Assembly (NCBI GenBank): GCA_023052935.1
Contig: CM041297.1
Span: 108,677,563-108,741,562, forward strand
DNA from: Piezodorus guildinii
Lineage: Eukaryota > Arthropoda > Insecta > Hemiptera > Pentatomidae
Reading direction: 5' to 3'
DNA: 64,000 bases
In this document: positions 1 through 11,796 of the stretch, piece by piece
How positions within the stretch are numbered: the first letter of the stretch is position 1
Layout: each line of letters opens with the position of its first letter
Program-made: the position numbers and the translations under genes
Notes under the pieces: generated by a model
Seen by the model: the letters and a program-made list of their open reading frames with translations, nothing else
The model's database searches: none
What the model was told of the DNA's origin: nothing

Positions 1-1240
1 AACCCAATAATATATAACAGACAAACACAAACATCCTTTGTATTAAAATATTTAAAAAAAATACTGAATATGTAAATGTACTTTGTGCGTCATCATTGGT
101 AAAGGAATAAATAGTTAAGACTAAGTTTATTTTTTTTAGTTGTTTAATCATCCTCCTGAATTTTTCCAATAATCAACTATTATTATTATTTTTACATTAT
201 TTTATTTTTTAATTATTTTATAGGTTAAGCATTATAGAATACAACGAAACATATATTCTGTCCATTCGAAAAGACTCTTTATTTTTTTATTTTTCAGATT
301 TTATTTTGAAGATTAATCCCAATATGATATAAGGATCTGCTAGATCAAAAGTGATACCAAGCTGAACTATACCCGAGTCAGCATGTACAGCTTGTTCATT
401 TAGTTTTAATGTTAAATAAATTGTGTGAATATTATGTAATAGAAGATAATTAATTAACGATGTGAACAATTTCTTATTTTACATGAGTAGAGGTGATGAA
501 CTATATGTAAGGTAACACTGGAAGGTAGAAAAGTCATTATCAGTAGCAGCGTGAATCTACCAAAAGTATTGAAGCTAGTGAAGAAAACTTCTGATGCTTA
601 ACAATATATATTATAGATTCAAATAGACCTATCAAAAAACAAGCGCTTAATATTCTCCTAAAAAAAAAAGAAAAGAAAAATACCAACAAAAATGTATTTT
701 TAAGTAGAAAATTCGTGCAAAAAATATCAGGAAACCTGGTTTATTACAGTATGAAACATACATCTATAATAAGTAGGCATTGGGGATTTAACACTCTCTC
801 GTTCCAAAGTTATTTAAATTGAAACTGATTATTTACAAATGCATTCTTAAGCCTAATAAACTTGATATCAAACACCCGTCATGTTCCATACCTTTACACA
901 TTCAAATACCTTTTCTTCCAGTACTTCTAGCATCTAAACATTACGCTACCTGACAATGAAACAATTTTATTCAGATTGTATTTAATATTTTCACAAGCAT
1001 TTATTTATGATTTTTCAACTTTTTTATCTAGTAAACTTCTTTAGGTTTAATCGTTACATTATTTTTTAATTTTGTCACTAGAATAATTCATTTATTATTG
1101 TTAGGAATTGAAATAATTATGTTTTTATATATTTCTAATATTAACAATATGTAATTTTTTTGTATGTTTGTTATGTCATTGTGGTTCATAATATGCAATC
1201 GCGACTGTCAACTGTTTATGTATTTTTGAAAAGCTGTCAA
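1..1240. other. AT-rich non-coding stretch
   Basis: I see no gene, RNA gene or recognisable repeat here. Short open frames are what AT-rich DNA gives by chance. It may be intron or intergenic DNA. Confidence 0.5.
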
Positions 1241-1600
1241 TGGACCGCTGGGGAGAGGGCATTGTGGGAAAAGAGAGAGTCGCTTGCGTTGAGGATTGTT
1301 TTTAGGTTGGTTGTCGCAAAATGTGTCATATTGTTCTCAAATCGCACGTCATCGGAGAAAATAGATACAGAAAATAGTAGAAAATTAGATAGAAAGAATC
1401 ACCGCTTGCACACATATATAAACAGTATTTTGTTTTATTTGAATTAATATATGTTTGTTTATGTTTTATTATTTTATTTATTTACCCTCAACAAAATTAC
1501 ACGGATCAGCAGATAATTCGGCGATTCATAATAACGACCGGGTTGAGGCTGCGAGCAAACGCGTCAGTCACCCCTCTTTCCAACGCTTATTACTGTAGAA
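1240..1600 (+). repeat. Dispersed repeat copy, shared with 24170-24540
   Basis: The right part, about 1524-1583, resembles 24473-24531. Both have a GATTCATA-like start, then AACG(A/G)CC, TTGAGGCTGCGA, CAAA(C/T)GCG and a C-rich end. Upstream both share GGTTGTCGC and an AT-rich middle of similar layout. This is a decayed interspersed family of unknown class. The 95-codon open frame that runs through it shows no motif I know and is probably chance. Confidence 0.4.
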
Positions 1601-1699
1601 TATTATTTTTATTTATGTTTAATTGGTTTAATTTTTTATACATTCTAGGCATATTTATTATATAGATATAGATCCTCTATTATTTCATAGCTTATGTCA

Positions 1700-1975
1700 T
1701 TTTTAGAAGAATAAGAACAAGAATAATGTTAATATTTATTTTTCATCTTCTCCTTTTATAATTATACTCCGTTATCAGTTTATTTATTTTTCATTTTGTC
1801 CTACACAATCATTTTTGAAGATCGTTTTTATTTATTTTTTGTGTTGTATATACCATATATTCATCATAATTGTAAAATTAATTATTTTTTTGTCTCTTGG
1901 CCAGATATGTATATGTAAAATGTACAAACCTGTTATTCTTAAGGGACCCTCTCCCAGAATAAAAATTAATTAAAA
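1700..1975 (+). repeat. Probable LINE 3' end
   Basis: An AT-rich 3'-UTR-like stretch ends in a GGGACCCTCTCCCAGAATAA box followed by an A-rich tail. LINE tails elsewhere in the window carry comparable boxes just before the tail, for example GTCCCAGAATAAATAAAG near 40915 on the minus strand. No coding part is recognisable, so only the extreme 3' end appears to be present. Confidence 0.4.
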
Positions 1976-2785
1976 AAACAAACTATAATATCAGCATAAT
2001 AATATTAATTAATATTATAATAAAGGCTTTGAGAAAACCTAGGAAAATTTCCACTCAATACAGATGCTGTATTTGCCACATCCATTTCTGATCAATGATA
2101 TAGCCCTTTCATAAAGCTGCTATTGACACATAGTCGTTTTTAAGCAATAAACAGCTTTTATCAGGAACGTCGGAGTAATCTGGTTAAAACATTCGGGCTC
2201 ATTTGGCAGGACTTATATCACCCCGAATCAATTTAAATAAATGACATACTTTATCAGCACTCAACAAACGCCTCTAAATGGGAAAAATCAACAGGAAAAA
2301 GTACTAGAAAATAAATAAAATCCGACGGAATCTTCTGGGCAGCCACTGATTGAAACAAATATTTAAAATCGGATTACCGAAATGTCACTACTCAGTATTA
2401 GCCAATTCGGAGGGATTTTTTTTCCTGTTGATCAATCATCATCAAACGATTAATTTTAGTACATTCGACAAAAAAATAACAATAAAGAAATTTCAGTCAA
2501 ATATTTGAAAATACGTTTGCATTCAATAATAATATTCACAACAAATAAATATTCCGTAAGAAATTTTCATTAAATAAATAAATACAACTTTTTTTATTTA
2601 TTTTATTCATACAGGCAATTCACCGAAACTTAAAAACAAATAATGTACCGGACTATTCATTAAACACATTGATAAATTTTGGATTCTTTCAAGTTTATTG
2701 AAGTTTTTTTAGGCTGGTGAAGCTCCAAACAGGTGAAGCACATATGATCTCAGAAGAATTACTGATTAATGAAGGGTTAATTTGG
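1976..2785. other. No recognised feature
   Basis: The block 2160-2420 is less AT-rich than its surroundings, but I recognise no coding or repeat signature in it. Confidence 0.4.
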
Positions 2786-3130
2786 TTTGATAGCGGCAGC
2801 ACTACCCAGTGGCAGCACTCTAAAAATATTCTAAACTAGAAGGTCCTGGGGTCATTTCCTTTTCAGGCGCCTCGGAGGATTATCCGGAATTGAAGAGGAA
2901 GAAAGGGTCGAAACTAGTGGGTTAGAGTGAGAATGGAGTTTGTCATGAAAGGATTGATACCTGATCCGGGCCAAATCAGTAACATAGGGAACATTAAGGT
3001 CTTTATGGATAAGTTTATTCGTGTCAAAGTAAGGAGCGTTTGGTTTTGGATGCGGGAAGAATTTGATGGTTTAGTAGAGCCCCAAAGCTCTAGTCCGTCA
3101 GTACAGATTGGTCTTATAATAGTCATGTAG
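2786..3130 (-). pseudogene. Jockey-like LINE 3' fragment, family 2
   Basis: On the minus strand the peptide ICTDGLELWGSTKPSN matches the C-terminal part of Jockey-type reverse transcriptases (the TYGLELWGTAKRSN block of the full element at 33.75-38.31 kb). Downstream a tract with CCTCCGAGG, CTGAAAAGGA and TTCTAGTTTAGAATATT matches the 3' region of the opposite-strand fragment at 4.0-4.4 kb. Stops and frameshifts break the frame. It is a 5'-truncated dead copy of a Jockey family distinct from the complete element. Confidence 0.6.
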
Positions 3131-4010
3131 ATGAGCCTTTTGTAGTTCAGAGGAAGGTTTGATCATTTGTCTAGTAAGTGTTGAAGTAGCCTAAAGCGGC
3201 GAGCATTACATTTTCAAGATTATTTTTTTTGTAAAGCTTAGTAATGTAATAGTAAACGAATTTAAATAGAGTTTGATCAAATTATTATTGTAGAATTATA
3301 ATTATAGTGAAATTAATACTAAATTCGGGAGATCTTACATGACTAGTGACTGATGTTTGGAGTACGAAATGTCAATTTTTGGAAATAAAGATTATTTTGA
3401 TATATATAAAAATGAGTGACCAAACTAAAGAGACTTTATAACATCACTTAGTAGTTTCAAATATTGGATAAATTTTTAATTATTGTTTTTAAGGTCCCTG
3501 TCAATTTAATTTTTCGTATTTTTGGTTCAAATAGGGGACACCCTAATAATACTGAAAAAACAAAGTAACTTCTATGATTTTTTCTATTTAAACAGTTTCA
3601 CTTAAAATTGAATATTGTTAGGATTCTTAGGAAATAGAATGGATAGGAAGTTTATAAAACAGGCAGGATTTAAAGATCGGAAGGGTATTAGTTACAATGT
3701 GTGAAGAAATAGAGTTCCATATGGAAAAGAGTCGAATAATAAAAGATCAGTCGAAAGCTTCGCTTTGATGGAACGTAATATAAATATTAGAAGGCAGAGT
3801 TTTATATTATATTTATAATAATATATTATATATTATTATAATTATATTATATTATATTTATAATAAATATTAGAATATTTAGTGAATTTCCTGAATAGTA
3901 ATTTTAGCCTGTATTCTATTGCTTCTGTAGTTTGGGTGAATAGCTAGGTCATCTGCATACAAGGACTTTAAAAACAAAGGTAATTCAAACGGATCATTTA
4001 AAAAAAGTAG
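3131..4010. other. No recognised feature
   Basis: AT-rich DNA with a short run of TATATTA-type simple sequence around 3795-3870 and no gene. Confidence 0.4.
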
Positions 4011-4397
4011 CGGAGGGGAGCTATTACGGAGTAGAGCTATGGGCTCTACTAAACCATCAATTCCTCTCGCATCCAATCCTTTCAATCCAAAATACTTCGG
4101 AAAATCATCAATTCTCCTTATTTTGTCACAAATAAACACATCCATAAAGACCTTAATATTCTATGTTGCTGACTTAGCCCGAACCTTGCTCTTCTTCGAT
4201 CCCTGATAATCCTCCGAGGTGTCTGAAAAGAAGATGGCCACGAGACTTTCTAGTTTAGAATATTATTAGAGCGCTGCCTGCCACTGGGTAGTCTCTACAT
4301 GTATATGTATTTCATGACAGATTTCTATATTAACATCACATTTACTTGATTTATTTAGTTTAATACAGTTGTAGATATCAATCAATATGTTTTAAAA
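4011..4397 (+). pseudogene. Jockey-like LINE 3' fragment, family 2
   Basis: Plus-strand remnant of the same family as 2786-3130. It contains degraded reading frame (RVELWALLNHQFLSHPILSIQN-like spacing), the CCTCCGAGG / CTGAAAAGAAGATGGCC block, TTCTAGTTTAGAATATTATTAG, and a 3' UTR that ends ATACAGTTGTAGATATCAATCAATATG followed by an A-run at about 4391-4398. The same UTR ending recurs near 18240. Confidence 0.55.
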
Positions 4398-4779
4398 AAA
4401 GGTAGGAGCATTAAAAGAATCTTGAGGGATGCCAAAAAAACTTTCTTAACCATTTAAGATCTTTAGATTAAAAGTTTCTTTTGTGAAAACAGACTAACTT
4501 TAAACAGTGTGGTTTAATTCGTCACTAGTAATCTACATGTGTTCCAAAGAACAACTCCAGACTAGGAAAAGTTCATTACCATGTGCCCCGGGAACAGAAC
4601 TTGGTCTACTTTTCCTACTGACTTTCCCAAACGTGCCGAGAGAGTATTGGGACAGCTAGTTGGGTATTTTACACGAGGGAAGGAATTAGGAATATAAACT
4701 CGTTAATTGTAATTTCATTAGAGTTGTATTTGTATTCGCAAGTTCTTCAACTAAAAAGAGATAAAGAATTTGGTTTTAA

Positions 4780-4870
4780 TAAAATCTGTTTTCACCCTCA
4801 AAAATGTAAAGTTTTTTGTGCCTAAAAAATGTAACACGTCTGGTGTTGCTTGGATGAAACATTTGACGGT
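4780..4870 (+). repeat. Short TTTTCACCCTCAAAAA repeat block
   Basis: The block TTTTCACCCTCAAAAATGTAAAG, then AACACGTCTGG, recurs in modified form at about 6590-6735 and 7445-7545, always beside family-G copies. It may be an outer part of family G or a separate small repeat that inserted with it. Confidence 0.35.
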
Positions 4871-4913
4871 AGCTTTCTAGTCAGAAATTTAATGAAGAGT
4901 ATTCTTTGTTATG

Positions 4914-5220
4914 GGTGCGATGTGATCTAGTGGATAGAGCACTGGTTCACTCAACTCCGGGTCCTGAGTTCAGGTCTCAGCTGTGGCAGATTGTTATTTA
5001 TTCCGTTAATTCAGCCGGTGGAAGAAGGAGGTAACCAAAGGGTATGGAGAACCTCCTAGGGTAGATCCAGCCTCTATAAAGTGGGTTACCAAAATGGGAA
5101 AAACCTGGCGGCTGAGCGTGATCTCGGCCTAATCACCTCATTGCACGGCCGAATGCCTATAAACAGTACGAATCTCTATATGTACTGAGCCTGAGACCCT
5201 AACGAGATACAGGTTTTTTT
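4914..5220 (+). repeat. tRNA-derived SINE, family S1, full-length-like
   Basis: The head (about 4916-4988) looks like a decayed tRNA: GATCTAGTGGATAGAGC resembles the D-arm and box A, and CTGAG-TTCAGGT-CTCAG at about 4966-4982 is a perfect 5-bp T-stem with a 7-nt loop at the box B position. The body contains GGTATGGAGAACCTC and GGCGGCTGAGCGTGATCTCGG, and the end is a T-run at about 5213-5221. The body recurs at 26455-26660. Such elements are transcribed by RNA polymerase III and moved by LINE enzymes. No long TSD was found; a TTATG match at both ends is weak. Confidence 0.65.
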
Positions 5221-5307
5221 TATGATTATATTAATCGGAACATTCTCTTCTAATTTGTTTATATATATTTATTTATCATAACATATCAAAGATGATTATT
5301 ACATTAC

Positions 5308-5340
5308 GTTTCGAGGTACCTTATGCCTCATCTTCAGATT
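5308..5340 (-). ncRNA. Hammerhead-like motif, variant or decayed
   Basis: The minus strand reads CTGAAGATGAGGC, a spacer, then ACCTCGAAACGT. This resembles a hammerhead core (CTGATGA, helix II, GAAAC) with a two-base insertion in the first strand, and a GAGG/CCTC helix. A related copy lies at 11207-11237 on the plus strand. It probably marks an old Penelope-like or retrozyme-like end and is unlikely to cleave. Confidence 0.3.
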
Positions 5341-5601
5341 TTCAAATATTATATTTCTTTCCATATTGTATCTCAATATAGGTCAATTACTATTATATAT
5401 TCTTCATATTAAGCTCATATATATGAATAATCATTCTGTTAAAATCTATCTTTTCACTATTACATATTCATTGTTTCAATCTTTTGTTGCTGTGCCTTTT
5501 TTTTTGTAGGTTTTTTTTTATTTTAATTTTTAATTCTTTGCTATATAACATTTGTTACAAGAACCCACCGTTACGGGAAAAAAATCGCGTTTTCATTAAT
5601 T

Positions 5602-6440
5602 ACTTTCACTTACCTATATATGAAATAAAAATTTAGGGAAAGAATTACGATCGTGAAACTTTTAAAATTCTAGTTTTCACCGTAAATACACGTTTTAGGG
5701 TCCCATGAGTCCAAATATGTGATAACTCCCGGACGAAAACTAAAAGTTCTATGAAACTGAAATTTAACATTCAAGACAACTGTACGCCCGAGATCTTACA
5801 GAAACTTTTTCATCAAAATCAGTTAACCTGAAGAGCCACTTTGTAACATGCATTTTGCACCTTTTTACGATTTTCTCCAAAACGTCTCTAACGATTTTGA
5901 TTAAACTCGCTTTATCGATGTAAAATTCAATAGGCTTTAATATCATATAGGTTTTATTCTGATTGAAATAGTTTTACAGGGCTTAAATGTCAATATTTCA
6001 ATTACCATTTATTTTTTAGATTTTATAAAATTGACCGTATCATTTGATTAGCATTGCTAAAAAACAGGTTGAACGAATTCGATATCCAACAAAAGGAGAA
6101 AACGGCAAAAATATTTCTTTAATGCAACTTTTATTTTTTGAACTTAAGAATAGTAATATACATGTATAATATACCGTTGGAATGCTAAAGATTTTAGGAA
6201 AAATATTATCTTATACATACTATTGTAAAAGTTATCGGAGAGTGATGAAAAGACGATAAAACTAACTGATTATCGTAGATAATAATATAATAGATTTTTT
6301 AATAAAAAACATGTATCAATAGAAATTTAATTCAATTAATTCTTTAACAGTTCCATTCATTTTTATCTCTAATTGTATTTGAAAATTCTGTAATCGATTT
6401 CAAAAACGGAGGTAAGTGAATTTCGTGTGTTTCCCGCACC
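5602..6440 (+). repeat. Family-G repeat, copy B, near full length
   Basis: It starts ACTTTCACTTACC and ends GGAGGTAAGTGAA followed by TTCGTGTGTTTCCCGCACC. Inside are the family landmarks: ATTACGATCGTGAAA, AATACACGTTTTAGGGTCCC followed by GAGTCCAAATA, ATTTTGATTAAACTCGCT, and ATATACCGTTGGAA. There is no long open frame. The two ends are inverted copies of ACTTTCACTTAC, as in a non-autonomous DNA transposon, though a terminal T-run in other copies leaves the class open. Confidence 0.65.
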
Positions 6441-6745
6441 AGATTATTTTATTGAGTGTTGGACATTTATTGACATGCTGATTGTCAAAAATGCCGTGTT
6501 GGTGTTGTCCGCATTGAAAATATAAAGTTATTTCTGTAAATAAACCGACGAGGAACTATATGGGTTTTAATTAAAAAAAAAAAAAAAAAAATACGTTTTC
6601 ATTTATATTGTGTAACGTGTTTTCACCTTAAAAAATGCAAAGTTTTGATATGGATATGTCTTTTGGCTGCAGTTTATATTATGTAAGGTTTTTCACCCTC
6701 AAAAATTAACACGTCTAGAACTCTTGGTATTTGAAGAATTAATTA

Positions 6746-7443
6746 CCTAAAGTTTCAACAGAAACATGTGTTTTATTAAATAATCTATTATATTATTATC
6801 TACGGCAATCTGTTAGTTTTAACCGATTTGCATTACTCTACGTAATATTTTACAATTATATGTATTAGATAATATATTTTCCAAAATGTTCAGCTTTCCA
6901 TACTTTCCAAGTATGCTTCCAAAATACATCCATATTACTGTTTCATGTTCAAAATACAAAAATTGCATGTTTTTGCGACCATTAGTTGGACATCTAATTT
7001 GTTCAACTTATATATCCGTTTCCTATCAATGCTAGCAAGATGATATGATTATTTTATTAAAATCTACAAAATTAAACATACTTAAGAAGAAAATTAAAAA
7101 TATTAACATTTAGGCACTGGCACACTATTTCAATCAGAATGAAACCTATATGGAACTATAACCCATTAAATTGTATATAGATATTGAGAGTTTAATCAAA
7201 ATCGTTAGAGCCGATTTTGAGGAAAGTGCAAAATTCATTCGTTTTCGTGGTAGACTCGCCACGCCCACGCCTTTTTGAGCAACTTGGTTATTTGGACTCA
7301 GGGGACCCTAACACGTGCATTTCCGTCGAAAACTGGAATTCAAAAATTTTCACGATCGCAATTCTTTCCCGTACTTTGTATTTCATTTATAGGTAAGTGA
7401 AAGTAAAAATTCCTCTACACGTTAAATACAGGTAAGTGAAAGT
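6746..7443 (-). repeat. Family-G repeat, copy C, with duplicated terminus
   Basis: A minus-strand copy whose left terminus (AGGTAAGTGAAAGT on the plus strand) appears at 7391-7404 and again at 7430-7443, a 39-bp tandem duplication of the end. The other end, at about 6746, has lost the splice-site-like terminus. Internal landmarks, including the GGGGACCC box near 7300, are clear. Confidence 0.6.
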
Positions 7444-7754
7444 AAAAATCACGTTTTCTTTTGTATTGTGTAAAGTGTTTACACACTCAATAAAGTAACC
7501 CGTTTAACACGGTCTAGCTCTGTTGGTATTGCTTAGTTCGAAAATTAGATGTATCTGATGAGTTTGATGGAAAATAAAGACATATGCATCATATATTTTT
7601 TTTTCTCAGTCAGAGAGAAATACTATAGAATTTTATTCATATGCTTTCTTCCAAGAAACATTTATAATTAAAAAAAACATAAATATTAAAAAAGTTACTA
7701 ATCCAATAGTTTAAAATGTGAGAAGCATAATCTGGAAGTTCACCTCGCCCACAA

Positions 7755-8093
7755 AAACAGCTTAATATACAAGTTGAACAACATTGATAACCAACGAGGG
7801 GAAAAATATATTTTTAGGTAAATCTTTTTTTTCAAACCCAAGAACAGTAATAATACCGTACAATATACCGTTGGAAAGCTAACAATTTTAGAAAAATATA
7901 ATATTGTTTACAAAGTTGTAAAAGGTAGCGCAAAGCGAAGAACAGGGCATAAACTTCAGCGATTATTGTACACAATTTTATATTGTTTTATTATTATGTT
8001 TCCAGCGAAACTGAATATAGTTCTATAAATATTTTCAATTATATTTCATAGTTCTAATATTAATTTTATCAACCGAGGTAAGTGAAACTCGTA
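7755..8093 (+). repeat. Family-G repeat, copy D, 3' half
   Basis: Only the right part is present, from AACAGCTTAATATAC through ATATACCGTTGGAAAGC to CCGAGGTAAGTGAAACTCGTATG. Confidence 0.6.
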
Positions 8094-10956
8094 TGCTATT
8101 TTATGTTTTGATTCTATCGTATTTAATAACAATAATAATATTAACATTTCAGTAAACCCATACAAAATTTACAATGAGAATGCTAGTTAATTAATAATCA
8201 TGGTTTACGTCCATATAAATCAAGGGTAGACAATTAATTCTGACAAAAAGAAGGAAACGCTACCTGCACGCATAGTAATAAACTTAATGTTCAGCATAAA
8301 ACTATCGAAGATATACTGTAAAATGATAAAGCAATATCCCCGACGATATATTACTCCGAGAGGAAGCTGATAACTCGCTGGCTAAACAGAATAGCCACCT
8401 CTCGTAGAAGTTACAACTCAGCACGGGTAGATAAGGGAGATTGTTGAACAGGTGACATAAATCTGGCTCGAGCCCCTCCAGCCTATCCAGCCCGGAGGAC
8501 CGATTCCACCTACCTATAGGAAATTTCTATTTGGCCGTTTCCCAGTTACTGTTCTGCGTTGTGTTTCCTTGGTAAATCTTTTCAATGCATTGCGTAGCGT
8601 GTCTTTTATATTTTCTTTAAACACGTTTTATCAAGATGCTAATCTCCATTTCTAAATTGTTTCGAGGATTTATTTCAAGCGACAATGGAACGCATTTCTA
8701 TCAGGTGCCTCCACTCTCAGAAAGTAGAAGTAGCAACGAGGTGTAAAATAAATTAATTTAAGTTTCTAGGCCAGAAATCTGTTTGACAGGAAGCAACTTT
8801 CTATTTAGGGGTCTTTGTTTAAATCTAATTTTTTGTTTTAATTAAGTTTAATTTCTTTGTTTCAATGTATTTTTGTAGATTCCCTTGAGTTTTCGTTAGG
8901 GGCAATGATAAATGAATTACCGAACTAGGAACATTTTTTTTTTTTTTTTCTTATCCTCCAACTTTATTTACAAAATAAATACACAAACATTTCATGTATA
9001 TACAGCAACAATGGTATATACAGTCCACGGCTCAGGCCTCGTATTGCCCGTAACTAGGAACATAGATAATAATTCTATTTTCTATATTATGGCTCTAATC
9101 AATGTTTTGAGAGGAAAAACTAGGTGATTATTGAGATCAGACAGAGGTATAATTATTTATACAAATAATTATCTTGCATTTCATTATATGTTTTTCATAT
9201 AATACATGTCAGAATAATAAAACATATATTATACAGTATGAAATAATAACATTTAAATGTCTGAAATGTGAAAATTTAATTTACATCAAACCAACTACTT
9301 AGAAGAGCTAATTATAAAAAAAGAGCTAATTATAAGCGGAAAAACTAATAAAAACCTGTTACTTGCGTAATATTCGCTTTTTGACCGAATTCCCCCAATT
9401 CTACGTTATTATTTTCATAATAATATAAAAAAAAAAAAATAATAAAATAAAAACTTATCCCAGCTGATTGGATCCAAAATATGTTGAATTCGGAACGGAA
9501 AATACCCAAAATGAAGAAGCACTACATAAATATTTTATTTATGAAGTAGTCCGAGACAGAGAAAATATAGAAAGATCTCTTATCATAGGTGATATTCAAA
9601 GATGAATGCTTATTAATAAAATAACATATATGTATAAAAAATGGAGTGCCGTTTATCTTATTTATATTTTGCTAGTTTTATCAGTACCATTGAATAATGT
9701 TTCCGTAGAAACAGTTTAAAGAAAAATTCCACAAGGCCAACTTTTGCAGATTTTTAGCATCGTAAGAATTTAAAGTAAATAAGAAATAAAATACATCCAA
9801 TCACACAAAGATAAAGAATAATTCTGTTATGTAATAGAGAAGATTTATAATAATGAGGAGAAATAATCTATAAGATCAAGATCAATCAGTGAGGATCATT
9901 AAGACTGGGGCTTTTAGACAAGCTGTATCAACACACACAGATTGTTGTTAGAAAATAATGTTCTAACACTAAAGTCTGACACTCAACTACACTATAGAAA
10001 TTAAAAGATTGCCTAAGATTAATTGAACCGCATGGACCATGAGGAATTTATAGAAGGGAGAAAAATATCTGACGAACCAGTTTAAAAAAAAAAAAAAAAA
10101 TCTAACGATTAATAATTATTATATCACAACAATAATGAACTCCATAATTCAATATAATATTGTATATAATTCAATCAATACATACAAATGCATAAAATAG
10201 AATTATTTGTTATTTTTTCAATTATATAGGAGGAAACATGATTTTTATTTTAAAATAAACCGTAACAATTTTCAGAAATCCCAAGATGTATTTTTAAGGC
10301 TTATATAAGAGAATAACTAAATCCCCAGGACTTGAAAATCAGTAGCACACTATTTTCTGCTCTATTCATTCATTTTTAAAAAATCTTATTTAAGTTTTTT
10401 TTGCATTATATGTATACTTTTTTATTTGAGTCTATAGTTTATGATTGTCAATGAATGCGAAAACGTATTTGTTAATTTTTTAAAATTTAAAATGATAAGT
10501 ACTAGTCAAATTCCTCAACTTCAGTCATTGTTTTGAATTTGCTGATGCCGGTGCCGAGGAGTATTTTCATTTGTTCCTCCAATGCCGATGGCTTTAGTCT
10601 TCCTCATGGTCTTTTGTGAACTTCAGAGGCTTTTGTAGTAATGGAGAAACGTCCCGTAGATTAATTCCGGTAGTATGCATTTCTATTTAGTCTTGAATTT
10701 AAGTAAGAAGTTAGAGACAGGAAACCTGCATCAAGAGAATTTCACATTTGTATTTCTTCTCAATGTCTTTGAGAAATACCGTAGAGAAGTTTTCAATAAG
10801 ATTTTACTTTTTATAAGATGCTTGCCGAAAATCAGGAGATAAAATAACATAAAATAATGCATCCAACAAAATAACATTGATTTCAGGAATGTGAAGCCTA
10901 GAAATTCCAAGGACTTCCATGTTTCAGGAACAGCAAATTGATTAATGTATATATTT
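8094..10956. other. No recognised gene
   Basis: Long AT-rich stretch. About 8340-8530 is more GC-balanced, contains GCCCCTCCAGCC and CAGCCCGGAGGACC, and could be a repeat or a conserved non-coding block, but I cannot identify it. T-runs and A-runs occur near 8936-8950, 9427 and 10084. The block 10510-10670 is also more balanced and is unidentified. Confidence 0.4.
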
Positions 10957-11082
10957 TAAACAATTATATAGCATTCTTATATAGTAAGAGAAAGTATTGC
11001 GATCGAGAAAAATTTCAAATTCCTGAGTTCAACGGAGATACACGTTTTAGGATCCCTTAAGTCCAAATAACATAGTCTATGC
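10957..11082 (+). repeat. Family-G left end, copy F (left arm of inverted repeat)
   Basis: These 126 bp carry the left end of family G (TAGTAAGAGAAAGTATTGCG, then ATACACGTTTTAGGATCC). They are almost identical, inverted, to 13144-13270. The match includes an outer 20 bp (TAAACAATTATATAGCATTC) not seen in other copies, so the two arms are related by duplication and not by independent insertion. Confidence 0.75.
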
Positions 11083-11111
11083 TATAATAATATCTATATA
11101 ATAATGTCTAT

Positions 11112-11202
11112 AATAAAGTCTAAAACAATTCCATAGGGTCACATTTCCTTTTAAGTGGACATAAGGAAATGTGACTCTATGGAATTGTTTTATGACTTTA
11201 TT
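11112..11202. repeat. Near-perfect hairpin, 39/40-bp arms, 12-nt loop
   Basis: The left arm 11112-11150 and the right arm 11163-11202 are reverse complements except for one indel and one mismatch. The arms include AACAATTCCATAG and CACATTTCCTT. The loop is TTAAGTGGACAT. It looks like a tiny palindromic MITE or a replication-made inverted duplication. Confidence 0.8.
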
Positions 11203-11206
11203 ATTA

Positions 11207-11237
11207 ATCTGAAGATGAAGCAAGGAATACCTCAAAA
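11207..11237 (+). ncRNA. Hammerhead-like motif, decayed
   Basis: CTGAAGATGAAGC, a spacer, then ACCTCAAAACGTTAT. It is related to the variant at 5308-5340 but has further losses (GAAAC has become AAAAC). It should be inactive. Confidence 0.25.
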
Positions 11238-11761
11238 CGTTATATAAAAAATTTATTTATGCAAAAATAAATAAAAAAATTTGATAAAGGAAGAGAAAGT
11301 TCCATATATTTCATTAAAAATAGAAGTAAAGTATTCAGCGATTTTTGAATAATTTCTATTCATTTTTTTTCAAAACCCCCACAAATTGTTAAGGATAGCA
11401 TTTGTTTGAGAATTACTAGCTATCACTGTCAAAGCACTATATTCCAGTAATAGAAGCTGTGCGATTGTCAGATATGATTCCTATTGGTCTAGTCCCAGCC
11501 AATCCGCTATCACTACTGTCAGCACACATATTGGTCCCTTGGCTATTGACCTTCATGTGATTTGTCAAATGTCATGAACTCAGTCCTATAACCTTAATGT
11601 ACAAGGACAAGCTGAGAGGTTCTGTGGAAACTTGAGATTAATTTCATTTACTCAATTCAATAAAATGCTCGCAAAATTATGTTATTATTTCAAATAAATG
11701 GCTCTTGGGATTGCTTTTCAAAGAATGAAACACTCAGTTGGAAAACTTACTCTTTTAATCT

Positions 11762-11796
11762 ATCGACGTTTCGACCTGAGGTTGTTGGTCTCTAAA
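11762..11796 (-). ncRNA. Decayed hammerhead ribozyme end
   Basis: The minus strand retains GACC, a 9-nt loop, GGTC and GAAACGTCG. That is helix II, the conserved GAAAC and the ACGTC segment of the motif seen intact at 39.1 and 39.45 kb. The CTGATGA strand is lost. It probably comes from an old Penelope-like or retrozyme-like insertion. Confidence 0.35.

Noticed and set aside
1160..1447. 95-codon open frame
   Set aside because: It lies in a dispersed repeat, has no known motif, and its composition is that of AT-rich non-coding DNA.
4916..4988. Functional tRNA gene
   Set aside because: Only the T-arm and part of the D-arm fold; the acceptor and anticodon stems do not, and a SINE body follows.
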